Below the pieces are notes generated by a model. It saw nothing but the letters and a program-made list of their open reading frames with translations, had not been told where the DNA came from and ran no database searches. The translations under genes were made by a program, and so were the position numbers. Positions 1 through 9,589 of a stretch of DNA of 64,000 nucleotides are shown here, one piece after another. The stretch covers positions 434,001 to 498,000 of the forward strand of contig NZ_JARXXV010000001.1 of the NCBI RefSeq assembly GCF_029893825.1. The letters run 5' to 3'. How positions within the stretch are numbered: position 1 is the stretch's first letter; every line of letters begins with the position of its first letter. Source of the DNA: Aurantimicrobium minutum (GTDB lineage Bacteria; Actinomycetota; Actinomycetes; Actinomycetales; Microbacteriaceae).

Positions 1-713
1 AAATCAACAGAGTCCTAGCCAATTACAACGCAGAGCCCATAGCTCTCACAGAAGCTCTTCCAGACCCCACACAATTCGATGAAAACGATAAGTGGATTCC
101 AATCGTTGTCACGGGAACTTACCTTCCAGAAGAGCAACTTGTTGCTAGAAGTCGCCCTAGAGAACAAGTAGCTGGTGTTGAAGTACTCACTCCGCTCAAA
201 ACTGGTGACGGAATGATCTTCATTGTTGATCGTGGATGGCTACCTGCAAATGAAAATCCAGTGGATCCCTACATACTCCCTCAACCACCCACCGGTGGAG
301 TTACTGTTGTTGCACGTTTGAAAGCGAGTGAACCAAGTATTCCCGGACGAGGAATGTCAGATGGACAAGTTGCCACGATTGAACTTCCTCTTATTCAAGA
401 AGTACTGAACGCTCCGACTTACACCGGGGCATATGGGCTGCTTGAAAGCGAAGATCCCGTTCCTGTTGACCAGGCACCTTTGCCTGCATTGAAGCCAACA
501 TTAGATGAAGGTGCACACCTGAGTTATGCGCTCCAGTGGATTATGTTCGGCGTTCTCGCTTTTATAGGTCTCGGTTGGGCGGTCAGAAATGAATTGCGCA
601 TCCGAAACTCAGAGACCGCAGAAGGCAAAGCAAAGCTCGAAGCTCAAGCACAGAAACGCGCCTCCAAGCCTTCCGAAGAAGATATTGAAGACGCGATTCT
701 GGATGGTCGCTAG
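1..713 (+). CDS. SURF1 family protein (5' end outside window)
   Basis: The reading frame is open from base 3 to the TAG at 711-713, so the gene begins before the window; the first ATG inside (213) is internal. The visible ~236 residues contain the SURF1 pattern: a 'VTGTYLP' segment, then 'IVDRGWLP' and a 'VTVVARL' strand, then a C-terminal transmembrane helix (about 'WIMFGVLAFIGLGWAV') followed by a basic and acidic tail. SURF1 proteins sit in the cytoplasmic membrane and help assemble cytochrome c oxidase; in Actinobacteria they are usually near respiratory genes, which would lie upstream here. It converges on leuA with no spacer: the leuA stop follows directly. Confidence 0.9.
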   Translation, partial: INRVLANYNAEPIALTEALPDPTQFDENDKWIPIVVTGTYLPEEQLVARSRPREQVAGVEVLTPLKTGDGMIFIVDRGWLPANENPVDPYILPQPPTGGVTVVARLKASEPSIPGRGMSDGQVATIELPLIQEVLNAPTYTGAYGLLESEDPVPVDQAPLPALKPTLDEGAHLSYALQWIMFGVLAFIGLGWAVRNELRIRNSETAEGKAKLEAQAQKRASKPSEEDIEDAILDGR

Positions 714-2498
<1,785 letters not shown>

Positions 2499-2520
<22 letters not shown>

Positions 2521-2549
2521 CAGCTAAGAAGAAGCAGACCAAAGGACAT
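2499..2549 (-). CDS. Leucine leader peptide of leuA (16 residues)
   Basis: A short ORF encodes MSFGLLLLSCRDESII with four consecutive Leu codons (CTG CTT CTT CTT), ending in TAG inside the loop of the attenuator hairpin. Leu-rich leaders before leuA are known in Actinobacteria from comparative genomics and act by ribosome stalling when charged tRNA-Leu is scarce. There is no Shine-Dalgarno sequence. A -10-like TAGCCT ends 6 bases before the ATG, which fits a leaderless transcript starting at the start codon. The era stop codon is only 23 bases upstream, so the promoter lies in the end of era. Confidence 0.85.
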
Positions 2550-2555
2550 ATTTCT

Positions 2556-2584
2556 AGGCTAGCACTGCAGTACTAGAAGCCCAA
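2556..2584 (-). promoter_or_regulatory. Putative promoter of the leuA leader
   Basis: On the minus strand TTGGGC (about 2579-2584) and TAGCCT (2556-2561) are separated by 17 bases. The -10 element fits TANNNT and lies 6 bases before the leader-peptide ATG, so transcription would start at or next to the A of that ATG. The -35 match is weak (3 of 6). Confidence 0.45.
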
Positions 2585-3505
2585 TCGCTGAAGCAGTTTC
2601 GGGTCGCGTTGCCAGTCTTTTGCGACTTTGACTCGAATACTCAAAAAGACCTTTTGACCAACAAGAGGTTCTATAGCCGCACGAGAACGCTGGCCGATAT
2701 CTTTCAGTCGTTCTCCACCATTTCCGATGATGATGCCTTTTTGACTATCGCGCTCAACAAAGACGTTGGCATAAATTTCAAGAAGATCTTTGTCTTCTCG
2801 TTGAATCATGTCATCAATAGTGACGGCAAGAGAGTGCGGAAGTTCTTCGTGCACTCCTTCAAGAATGGTTTCACGAATCAGTTCCGATATTCGCTTTTCT
2901 TGATCCTCGTCAGTATTTTGCTCCAGAGGATAAAGGGCTTCGCCTTCAGGGAGCAGTTGAATAAGTTCATCTGCTAGAAGATCAACTTGTTCATTGCCCA
3001 CTGCTGAAACAGGAATGATGGTGGCCCAGTCACGAAGCTCCTGAACTTCCAGGAGTCGTTCAGCAATGGAACTCTTTGACGCAACATCAGTTTTCGTAAT
3101 TACTGCAATCTTTATTGCGCGCGGATACTTATCCAACTGCTCGTTAATAAATCGATCGCCTGGGCCTACCGGCTCATCTGCCGGGAAACACATTCCAATG
3201 ACATCAACATCACCCAAGGTTGCTGAGACGAGAGCATTTAGTCGCTCTCCAAGCAAGGTTCGCGGACGATGGATACCTGGCGTATCTACCAGAATGAGCT
3301 GACCTGAGGGGCGATTAGTTATTCCACGTATCGTATGACGAGTGGTTTGTGGCTTAGAGGAAGTAATGGCTACCTTCTCCCCCACCAAAGCATTGGTGAG
3401 AGTTGACTTTCCCACGTTGGGTCTGCCAACGAGTGAAACAAATCCTGAACGAAAAGGGGTGGGGGATCCTTCACCACGTTTTTCAGCCTTAGAGGGTCGA
3501 GCCAT
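2573..3505 (-). CDS. era: GTPase Era
   Basis: 310 residues. Era is an essential GTPase that binds the 3' end of 16S rRNA and assists 30S subunit assembly at the inner face of the membrane. Visible: P-loop 'GRPNVGKS' (27-34), G3 'DTPGI' (about 75), G4 'TKTD' (about 137), and a C-terminal KH domain with 'GIIIGNGGERLKDIG' (about 255-270). It follows the CorC-like gene with a one-base TAATG overlap, so the two are translationally coupled in the phoH-ybeY-corC-era run typical of Actinobacteria. YbeY and Era both act on 16S rRNA, so the grouping makes functional sense. Confidence 0.97.
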   Translation of the reverse strand: MARPSKAEKRGEGSPTPFRSGFVSLVGRPNVGKSTLTNALVGEKVAITSSKPQTTRHTIRGITNRPSGQLILVDTPGIHRPRTLLGERLNALVSATLGDVDVIGMCFPADEPVGPGDRFINEQLDKYPRAIKIAVITKTDVASKSSIAERLLEVQELRDWATIIPVSAVGNEQVDLLADELIQLLPEGEALYPLEQNTDEDQEKRISELIRETILEGVHEELPHSLAVTIDDMIQREDKDLLEIYANVFVERDSQKGIIIGNGGERLKDIGQRSRAAIEPLVGQKVFLSIRVKVAKDWQRDPKLLQRLGF

Positions 3506-4800
3506 TACTGTTCCTCTTCTGTGAAGACATTCAACGCATCTATGAGGTTTTGGTCAGGCTCAACGATTACGCGTGTAACACGTTTGCGGTGAGATCCACT
3601 GCGGTCAGCTTGAATGATTAATCCACTCACTGTCACAGTATCTCCCACTTCCGGCAGACGACCGAGTTCCTTGGCCAACAAACCACCGACTGAGTCAACG
3701 TCTTCATCATCAAGTTCGAGGCCGAAAAGCTCACCCAGTTCATCAATCGGAAGTCTTGTGGCAACACGGAACTTGTGTTCTGAAAGTTGTTCAATTTCAG
3801 GAGCACCACGATCATGTTCATCTGCAATGTCTCCAACAAGTTCTTCAATGAGATCTTCAAGAGTTACCAAGCCAGCAATTCCGCCATGTTCGTCGACGAC
3901 AAACGCTATGTGCGTGTGTTGAGCCTGCATCTGCTTGAGAGTGTCATCTGCTTTCTTGGATTCGGGAACAAACAACCCTTCTCTGGCTAAGTCTCGAGCG
4001 CATAATTGATCGAAACCCTCAGGGTGTTCAAATGATCGACGAGAGACATCACGAAGGTTGAGAACTCCGATAATTTCATCGACATCGTCTCCAATGACAG
4101 GGATGCGTGAATATCCGGAGTCGAGAAAAAGCTTTGTCGCGGTTTCTAGTGAGGCTTCCGCATCGATTGTCACCATATCGATTCGTGGCACCATAACCTC
4201 ACGTGCAACTGTGTCTCCCCATTCAAAAATGGAGTGAATAAGTTCACGTTCTTCACTTTCAATCACATCGTGTTTCACTGCTTCATCAACCATGCTCAAG
4301 AGTTGGTCTTCTGAAGCAAAAGAAGTGGTTCCAGGGCGACCTGGAGTGACCTTGTCCCCCATAGTGACGAGAAAGTTTGCAAGAGGTCCAAGAACGAGGC
4401 GGAAGATATGAATGATCGGAGCAGAGATGCTCAACACACCAAGTGGGTGTGCACGCCCAACTGAACGAGGGCTAGAACCAGCGAGAACAAAACTCGCAAC
4501 AGACATGATGAATATTGCCAGCAGTAATGCTGCCCAATAAGGCAATCCCAGAGTGACAAGTTCGAGGGTGACCAACACTGCTGCAGCGGTTTCTGACAAG
4601 ATTCGAACAAAGGTCGTTACTGTCCGGTGTGGACCAAGATCATTTGCGATTGCAATCAATGAACGCTGGGAACGTCTACCTTGTGCTTGATCTCTGATGT
4701 CCTGGGTTGAAAGAACTCCCATCGCTGATTCGCTGGCTGCCATCAAACCGCCAAAGCTGATCAGTAGTATCAGCCCCAGAATCGTGAAGAAAATTGTCAC
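3505..4800 (-). CDS. CNNM/CorC (HlyC) family membrane protein with CBS pair
   Basis: 431 residues. The N-terminal CNNM (DUF21) domain has an initial helix (about 4-25) and further hydrophobic helices to about residue 130. A cytoplasmic CBS pair follows at about 195-315 ('REVMVPRIDMVTIDAEA' opens it; 'AFVVDEHGGIAGLVTLEDLIEELVGDI' closes it), then a C-terminal CorC_HlyC domain (about 335-425). The family is linked to divalent cation (Mg2+/Co2+) transport or its control. The old hemolysin label is historical and not supported here. It overlaps ybeY by 4 bases and era by 1 base, placing it in a ribosome-assembly operon where a Mg2+ role would fit. Confidence 0.92.
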   Translation of the reverse strand: MTIFFTILGLILLISFGGLMAASESAMGVLSTQDIRDQAQGRRSQRSLIAIANDLGPHRTVTTFVRILSETAAAVLVTLELVTLGLPYWAALLLAIFIMSVASFVLAGSSPRSVGRAHPLGVLSISAPIIHIFRLVLGPLANFLVTMGDKVTPGRPGTTSFASEDQLLSMVDEAVKHDVIESEERELIHSIFEWGDTVAREVMVPRIDMVTIDAEASLETATKLFLDSGYSRIPVIGDDVDEIIGVLNLRDVSRRSFEHPEGFDQLCARDLAREGLFVPESKKADDTLKQMQAQHTHIAFVVDEHGGIAGLVTLEDLIEELVGDIADEHDRGAPEIEQLSEHKFRVATRLPIDELGELFGLELDDEDVDSVGGLLAKELGRLPEVGDTVTVSGLIIQADRSGSHRKRVTRVIVEPDQNLIDALNVFTEEEQ

Positions 4801-5267
4801 TTGTTTTCGCGCTGCTTTTCACTCATGGTGTATCCGATGATGAGGTCGCGTTGCAGGCTAAACATCTCTTTTTCTTCCTCGGGTTCTGCGTGATCAAAAC
4901 CCAGAAGGTGAAGAATTCCGTGTGCTGTCAAATACAGAAGCTCATCCATAGTTGAGTGTCCTGCGCCCTCTGCCTGAACTTCGGCAACCTGTGGACACAA
5001 CACAACATCTCCCAAAACCCCTGCGGGAGTGACGACATCATCATTTCCGGGACGCAATTCATCCATAGGGAAACTCAATACATCTGTGGGGCCGGGCTCC
5101 CCCATCCATTGCACGTGGAGCTGTTCCATTGCAGCTTCATCGACAAGAACGAGAGCAATATCTGCATCTGGATGAACACGCATGGCATCTAAGCAATAGG
5201 TCGCAAGGCGTTGCAAGGCAGCTTCGTCAATGTCGTAGGTCGACTCATTATTCACTTCGATGCTCAT
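4797..5267 (-). CDS. ybeY: Endoribonuclease YbeY (rRNA maturation factor)
   Basis: 156 residues. A zinc-dependent single-strand RNase that matures the 3' end of 16S rRNA and takes part in 70S quality control. The signature H-x3-H-x5-H is present as 'HGILHLLGFDH' with zinc ligands H116, H120 and H126. The upstream 'TDVLSFPMDE' segment (about 61-70) is also characteristic. It overlaps phoH by 4 bases and the CorC-like gene by 4 bases, so the three are co-translated. Confidence 0.97.
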   Translation of the reverse strand: MSIEVNNESTYDIDEAALQRLATYCLDAMRVHPDADIALVLVDEAAMEQLHVQWMGEPGPTDVLSFPMDELRPGNDDVVTPAGVLGDVVLCPQVAEVQAEGAGHSTMDELLYLTAHGILHLLGFDHAEPEEEKEMFSLQRDLIIGYTMSEKQRENK

Positions 5268-6292
5268 GAGGCACCCTTCTGAGATTTTTCCTGACGATGA
5301 CGTGCAGCAAGTGATTTCTCGTCATATTCGCTGTAAGCGTCAACAATACGTCCGACTAGTGAGTGACGAACAACATCTGCACTAGTCAGGCGAGCAAAAT
5401 GAATATCTTCAATGTCACTCAGGATCCCAGTAACCAGTCGCAGACCACTAGCGGTCGTAGGGAGATCCACTTGGGTTATATCGCCCGTAATCACCATTTT
5501 TGAATCGAAGCCTAAACGAGTAAGAAACATCTTCATTTGTTCAGGCGTCGTATTTTGGGCTTCATCCAAGATGATGAATGAATTGTTGAGTGTTCGACCT
5601 CTCATATATGCCAGTGGGGCAACTTCAATTGTCCCCACTGCCATCAATTTGGGGACAAGTTCTGGATCCAACATCTCATTCAGAGCATCAAACAATGGCC
5701 GCAGATAGGGGTCAATTTTGTCTGTGAGTGTTCCAGGCAGAAAACCAAGACGTTCGCCAGCTTCTACAGCTGGTCTGGTCAAAATGATTCGTTCAACTTC
5801 TTTACGTTGTAAAGCTTGAACTGCTTTAGCCATGGCAAGGTATGTCTTTCCTGTACCTGCAGGCCCAATACCAAAAGTGATGGTGTGATCATCTATTGCA
5901 CGAACGTATTCCTGCTGACCAACTGTTTTAGGGCGAAGAGTCTTTCCTCGGGTGGAGAGGATGTCTTCACCCAACACCGCTGAGGGTGACGTTGCCGGGT
6001 GGGCATCTTGTATGTGCTTGGAAGTTACAATATCGGACGGCGTTAAATCTTGCCCATTTCGAACCATAGTGAGTAACTCATTCACTAATTCTTTGGCTGC
6101 AGTGACTTGTTTTTCGGCCTCTTCACCAGATGAAGATGGACTCAACCGAATTTCATTGCCGCGAACATGAACGTCAACTAGCGGATATTGACGTTCAAGG
6201 TTGGTCAATAACCGGTCTTGTGCTCCAAGGAGTCGAACCATTTCGACACCATCAATCAAAATGACGTCCGTTTCTTGCGAATGATTAGGCAA
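5264..6292 (-). CDS. phoH: PhoH family ATPase (TTG start)
   Basis: 342 residues from the TTG at 6292-6290. Walker A 'GPAGTGKT' is at 143-150 and Walker B 'IILDEAQN' near 234. 'LTRPAVEAGERLGFLPG' and 'LAYMRGRTLNN' are typical PhoH segments, and the whole closely resembles mycobacterial PhoH1. The family is associated with RNA metabolism and is nearly always next to ybeY. The TTG is chosen because AGGAG lies 7 bases upstream and the family N-terminus starts near here. The same frame stays open to an ATG at 6430, but that extension lies across the 3' end of the HIT gene and looks like neither a PhoH N-terminus nor a domain. The start overlaps the HIT stop codon by a few bases. Confidence 0.93.
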   Translation of the reverse strand: MPNHSQETDVILIDGVEMVRLLGAQDRLLTNLERQYPLVDVHVRGNEIRLSPSSSGEEAEKQVTAAKELVNELLTMVRNGQDLTPSDIVTSKHIQDAHPATSPSAVLGEDILSTRGKTLRPKTVGQQEYVRAIDDHTITFGIGPAGTGKTYLAMAKAVQALQRKEVERIILTRPAVEAGERLGFLPGTLTDKIDPYLRPLFDALNEMLDPELVPKLMAVGTIEVAPLAYMRGRTLNNSFIILDEAQNTTPEQMKMFLTRLGFDSKMVITGDITQVDLPTTASGLRLVTGILSDIEDIHFARLTSADVVRHSLVGRIVDAYSEYDEKSLAARHRQEKSQKGAS

Positions 6293-6629
6293 GTGATTGC
6301 TCCTGCAATCCGCCTGAAAGGACATGTGCATGGACATGGAAGACAGTTTGCCCAACAGATTCACCTGAATTGAACACAAGACGATATTCGCCATTTGCGT
6401 GGAGGGTAGCCAAGTTGTGAGCTGTAGCAACGATTTCAGCTAAGAGTTCTGGATCACCTGCTGCAAGTTCTGTCACATTTGAGTATTCAGCGTTCTTTGG
6501 GATGACAAGTAGGTGGACAGGCGCTTGTGGAGCGATATCGCGAATTGCAATCACACGGTCATTCTCAAAGAGAATCTCGGCAGGAATGTCCCGGTTGATG
6601 ATCTTGGTGAAGATGGATTCAGCTGACAT
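6285..6629 (-). CDS. HIT family protein (purine phosphoramidase-like)
   Basis: 114 residues, the usual size for an HinT-type HIT protein. The catalytic histidine triad is 'FHVHAHVLSGG' with H98, H100 and H102. 'IINRDIPAEILFEND' and 'APQAPVHLLVIPK' match the N-terminal half. HinT proteins hydrolyse AMP-lysine and similar phosphoramidates, including aminoacyl-adenylates. It starts 9 bases after rsmE and overlaps phoH, so it is part of the same minus-strand run. Confidence 0.95.
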   Translation of the reverse strand: MSAESIFTKIINRDIPAEILFENDRVIAIRDIAPQAPVHLLVIPKNAEYSNVTELAAGDPELLAEIVATAHNLATLHANGEYRLVFNSGESVGQTVFHVHAHVLSGGLQEQSLA

Positions 6630-6638
6630 AGTTCTAGC

Positions 6639-7367
6639 TTAACAACGCTCGAGTTTTGCGTTGAGGATTGCAAGAGCCGCAGGACCTGCTGTGGAGGTTC
6701 TCAATATATTCGCACCGAGGGTGACAATCGATGCCCCAGAAGAACGAAGTAGCTCGAGTTCTTTATCCGAAATACCACCTTCGGGGCCCACTACGAGTGC
6801 AATGTCCCTACCATCTGCCTGAACCTTACTCAGAGGGATACCTCCGGTCGGGTCTAATACAAGGATTTGCACTCCTTCTAATGCAGCAGGCAATTGTGAA
6901 CTTTTCACAAGTGGTCGAATTGTTGGAAGATAGGGCCTAATCGACTGCTTGGTTGCTTCGCGAACAATGGCTGCCCAACGAGCAATACCCTTGTCAATTT
7001 TTGGACCCTCCCACTTTGAAACACTCCGTTCAGCTGACCACGGAATAACAGAGTCGATCCCCAACTCTGTACACGACTCGATTGCTCGTTCGTCACGATC
7101 AGTTTTAGCCAAAGCTTGAACAAGAATGACAGCGGGTGTATTTCGATCTACTGCAGTAACAGAATCGACTCTGAGTTCAACTGAATCCTTTGCGCTGGAC
7201 AGAGCTTCTGCAGTGAGCATAAGCCCACGCCCGTTGCCAATAGTGAGGACCTCGCCCACGCGAACGCGTGAAACAGTAGCTGCATGTCTACCCTCAGCGC
7301 CGTCAAGGAATACCCTCGCACCCACCTGAGTGGATTCAAGAGAGTCGAGCAGATAAAAATGAGCCAT
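6639..7367 (-). CDS. rsmE: 16S rRNA (uracil-1498-N3)-methyltransferase
   Basis: 242 residues with the two-part architecture of RsmE: an N-terminal PUA-like segment ('AHFYLLDSLESTQVGARVFLDGAEGRHAATV...RVGEVLTIGNG') and a C-terminal SPOUT methyltransferase with knot motifs 'LVVGPEGGISDKELELL' and 'VTLGANILRTSTAGPAAL'. It methylates U1498 of 16S rRNA using SAM. The gene lies 2 bases after dnaJ, a frequent dnaJ-rsmE pairing in Gram-positive bacteria. Confidence 0.95.
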   Translation of the reverse strand: MAHFYLLDSLESTQVGARVFLDGAEGRHAATVSRVRVGEVLTIGNGRGLMLTAEALSSAKDSVELRVDSVTAVDRNTPAVILVQALAKTDRDERAIESCTELGIDSVIPWSAERSVSKWEGPKIDKGIARWAAIVREATKQSIRPYLPTIRPLVKSSQLPAALEGVQILVLDPTGGIPLSKVQADGRDIALVVGPEGGISDKELELLRSSGASIVTLGANILRTSTAGPAALAILNAKLERC

Positions 7368-7369
7368 GG

Positions 7370-8467
7370 TTAGACGTTGAAGAAACGATCACGAAGTTTT
7401 GAGAACATTCCCTGTTGGAAATGAGCTAGTTGTGGAGCTGCTTGCTTGCGTCCCTTTGCAAAACTTTCAATAAGTTCTTTCTCCTTTCCACTGAGTTTCG
7501 TGGGGGTCACAATGTGTATTCCGACTTTGAGGTCGCCGCGTCCATTTCCCCGAAGTCGAGTAATTCCTCGGTCTTTCACGGTGATGACTTCTGAGCCCTG
7601 AGTCCCTGGCTTGATTTCAATAGTGACGTCTCCATCAAGTGCTGGGACAGTAACCTTGGTTCCCAAGATGGCGTCTGTCATCTGGATTTCTAGTGTGCAG
7701 AGAAGATCGTCGTTATCTCTGCTAAAGACATCATCATGATTGACTCTGACTTCGAAATACAGATCACCATTAGCACCGCCGGCTTGTCCTGCTTCGCCAG
7801 CTTGCGACATGTGCAGACGAACCCCGGTGTCAACGCCAGCAGGAATATCTAATGGAATAGAACGAGTTGCACGGACTCTACCCTGTCCTTGGCAGGAGCT
7901 ACATGGCGCTGGGATTGTTGTGCCATATCCACGACAACTACCGCAGGGGTTAGAGGTCATCACGTTGCCCAAAAGTGAACGAACAGCACGTTGAATAGTT
8001 CCAGAACCACCACAAATTTCGCAGGTCGATAGAGAGGTACCTGGTTGACAGCAACTACCAGAACAAGTTTCACAAACTACTGCAGTATCGATTTCGATGT
8101 CTTTATGAACACCAAATATCACGTCTGCTAAATCAACTTCTACGCGCAATAAGGCATCTTGACCTCGTTCCATACGCGAACGAGGACCGCGTTGCTGACC
8201 TCCACCAAAGAATGTCGAGAAGATATCTCCGAAGTCGCTAAAACCACCGCCGCCGAATCCAGCCTGTGGACCAAGGTCATACTGTTGACGCTGAACAGGG
8301 TCACTCAGTACCTCATACGCGTGGGTGACGAGCTTGAACTGTTCCTGAGCAGAAGAGTCAGGATTCACATCGGGGTGTAATTCTCGAGCAAGGCGACGAT
8401 ATGCCTTTTTGATTTCTTCCGGACTCGCTTCACGCGAAACACCGAGAACATCGTAGTGATCAGCCAC
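7370..8467 (-). CDS. dnaJ: Chaperone DnaJ (hrcA-linked paralogue)
   Basis: 365 residues. The J domain (1-65) carries the HPD motif ('ELHPDVN'). A short Gly/Phe region ('GFGGGGFSDFGDIFSTFFGGG') is followed by four zinc motifs (about 131-200): CETCSGS, CEICGGSG, CGSCRGYG and CSSCQGQG. The first is followed by an extra Cys ('SGSCCQ') where most homologues have Gly. The C-terminal peptide-binding domains complete it. DnaJ stimulates DnaK ATPase and presents substrates. It lies 24 bases after hrcA under the CIRCE element, as for the DnaJ2 type of Actinobacteria, so it is probably heat-inducible through HrcA. No dnaK or grpE is in the window. Confidence 0.95.
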   Translation of the reverse strand: MADHYDVLGVSREASPEEIKKAYRRLARELHPDVNPDSSAQEQFKLVTHAYEVLSDPVQRQQYDLGPQAGFGGGGFSDFGDIFSTFFGGGQQRGPRSRMERGQDALLRVEVDLADVIFGVHKDIEIDTAVVCETCSGSCCQPGTSLSTCEICGGSGTIQRAVRSLLGNVMTSNPCGSCRGYGTTIPAPCSSCQGQGRVRATRSIPLDIPAGVDTGVRLHMSQAGEAGQAGGANGDLYFEVRVNHDDVFSRDNDDLLCTLEIQMTDAILGTKVTVPALDGDVTIEIKPGTQGSEVITVKDRGITRLRGNGRGDLKVGIHIVTPTKLSGKEKELIESFAKGRKQAAPQLAHFQQGMFSKLRDRFFNV

Positions 8468-8491
8468 GAAGGCAGCTCCTATTCGTTGAGA

Positions 8492-9511
8492 TTATTGAGC
8501 GTCCAAGACGCGAGTGAGATATCGAGCGACAGCTCGGATGGATGCAATGTTGTTGGAATAATCCATGCGTGTGGGACCTAGAAGGCCAAGAGTTGCTGAT
8601 TCACCCGCTGAGGTATATCCCGTAGCCAGCAGACTGGTTTGTTCTAGACCTGAACTACTGTGCTCTCGGCCGATACTGACGGCGACCTCGTCTGCGTCAG
8701 CTTTCATTTCTGTCAGAAGTTTCAGCAAGATAACTTGTTCCTCGATGGCGTCGAGCACGGGATAGATACTTCCCTGGAAATCTTCTTCAGTTCGAACCAA
8801 ATTTGCAGTCCCCGCCATCACGAGTTTTTGCTGACGATTAGCCTGAATGCTCTCGCTCAAGGCAAGAGCTATGTGGTGTGTTGCGGATGAAAGCTCTGTA
8901 GGAACACGGGCTGCAATTGACCCCACGGAATCAGCAAGCTCAGTCAATAACTTGCCCGCCACCTGCTCATTGATAGTTGTGCGTAATTGAGAAAGCTGGG
9001 TTTCTGATAAATCTGCATCAAGATCTAGAAGTCGCTGTTCAACACGTCCATTGTCGGTAATCACAATGCACAGGGCACGCTTATTACCCAGAGACACAAG
9101 TTCAATGTGGCGAACGCGCGTAACACCCAGTGATGGATATTGAACGATGGCTACTTGGTTAGTTAATTGGGAAAGTAAACGAACCGTACGACCGAGCAAT
9201 TCATCAAAATCTACAGATTCATCGAGGAAATGATCAATTGCTTGTTTCTGAGCTGATGAAATGTGTCGCACCTCTGCAAGGTGATCGACAAACAAGCGAT
9301 ATCCCTTGTCCGTGGGAACTCTTCCACTTGAAGTGTGGGGTGCAACAATGAGTTCTTCTTCCTCGAGAAGAGCCATGTCATTACGAATGGTGGCTGCTGA
9401 GACGCCAAATTGATGTCTATCGACAATTGCCTTGGAACCTACTGGTTCGCGAGAAGAAACATAGTCTTGAACGATAGCGCGAAGGACTTCAAGACCTCGT
9501 TGTGAAACCAT
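8492..9511 (-). CDS. hrcA: Heat-inducible transcription repressor HrcA
   Basis: 339 residues from the ATG at 9511, which has an excellent GGAGGT 8 bases upstream. An in-frame ATG at 9526 lies upstream of that site and is less likely. The N-terminal winged helix reads 'RGLEVLRAIVQDYVSSREPVGSKAIV...GVSAATIRNDMALLEEEELI', and the rest is the GAF-like dimerisation part. HrcA binds CIRCE operators and represses chaperone genes until GroEL becomes limiting. A CIRCE copy lies just upstream at 9533-9559, so the hrcA-dnaJ pair is autoregulated. Confidence 0.96.
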   Translation of the reverse strand: MVSQRGLEVLRAIVQDYVSSREPVGSKAIVDRHQFGVSAATIRNDMALLEEEELIVAPHTSSGRVPTDKGYRLFVDHLAEVRHISSAQKQAIDHFLDESVDFDELLGRTVRLLSQLTNQVAIVQYPSLGVTRVRHIELVSLGNKRALCIVITDNGRVEQRLLDLDADLSETQLSQLRTTINEQVAGKLLTELADSVGSIAARVPTELSSATHHIALALSESIQANRQQKLVMAGTANLVRTEEDFQGSIYPVLDAIEEQVILLKLLTEMKADADEVAVSIGREHSSSGLEQTSLLATGYTSAGESATLGLLGPTRMDYSNNIASIRAVARYLTRVLDAQ

Positions 9512-9532
9512 GTGATCCACCTCCATGTATCG

Positions 9533-9559
9533 CTGGCACTCGACCTCACTGAGTGCTAA
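9533..9559 (-). promoter_or_regulatory. CIRCE operator upstream of hrcA-dnaJ
   Basis: On the minus strand the sequence is TTAGCACTC, nine bases, then GAGTGCCAG. The consensus is TTAGCACTC-N9-GAGTGCTAA, so the left arm is perfect and the right arm differs at two positions. It ends about 22 bases before the hrcA ATG. A TANNNT-type -10 (TAGTAT) abuts its upstream side, so a bound HrcA dimer would block transcription start. Confidence 0.93.
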
Positions 9560-9589
9560 TACTACCGCGAGAAGATGAAGAAAGTATGG

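Noticed and set aside
6293-6430. 46-residue N-terminal extension of PhoH
   Set aside because: Overlaps the conserved HIT coding region in another frame, lacks a ribosome binding site and is not found in the family as I know it.
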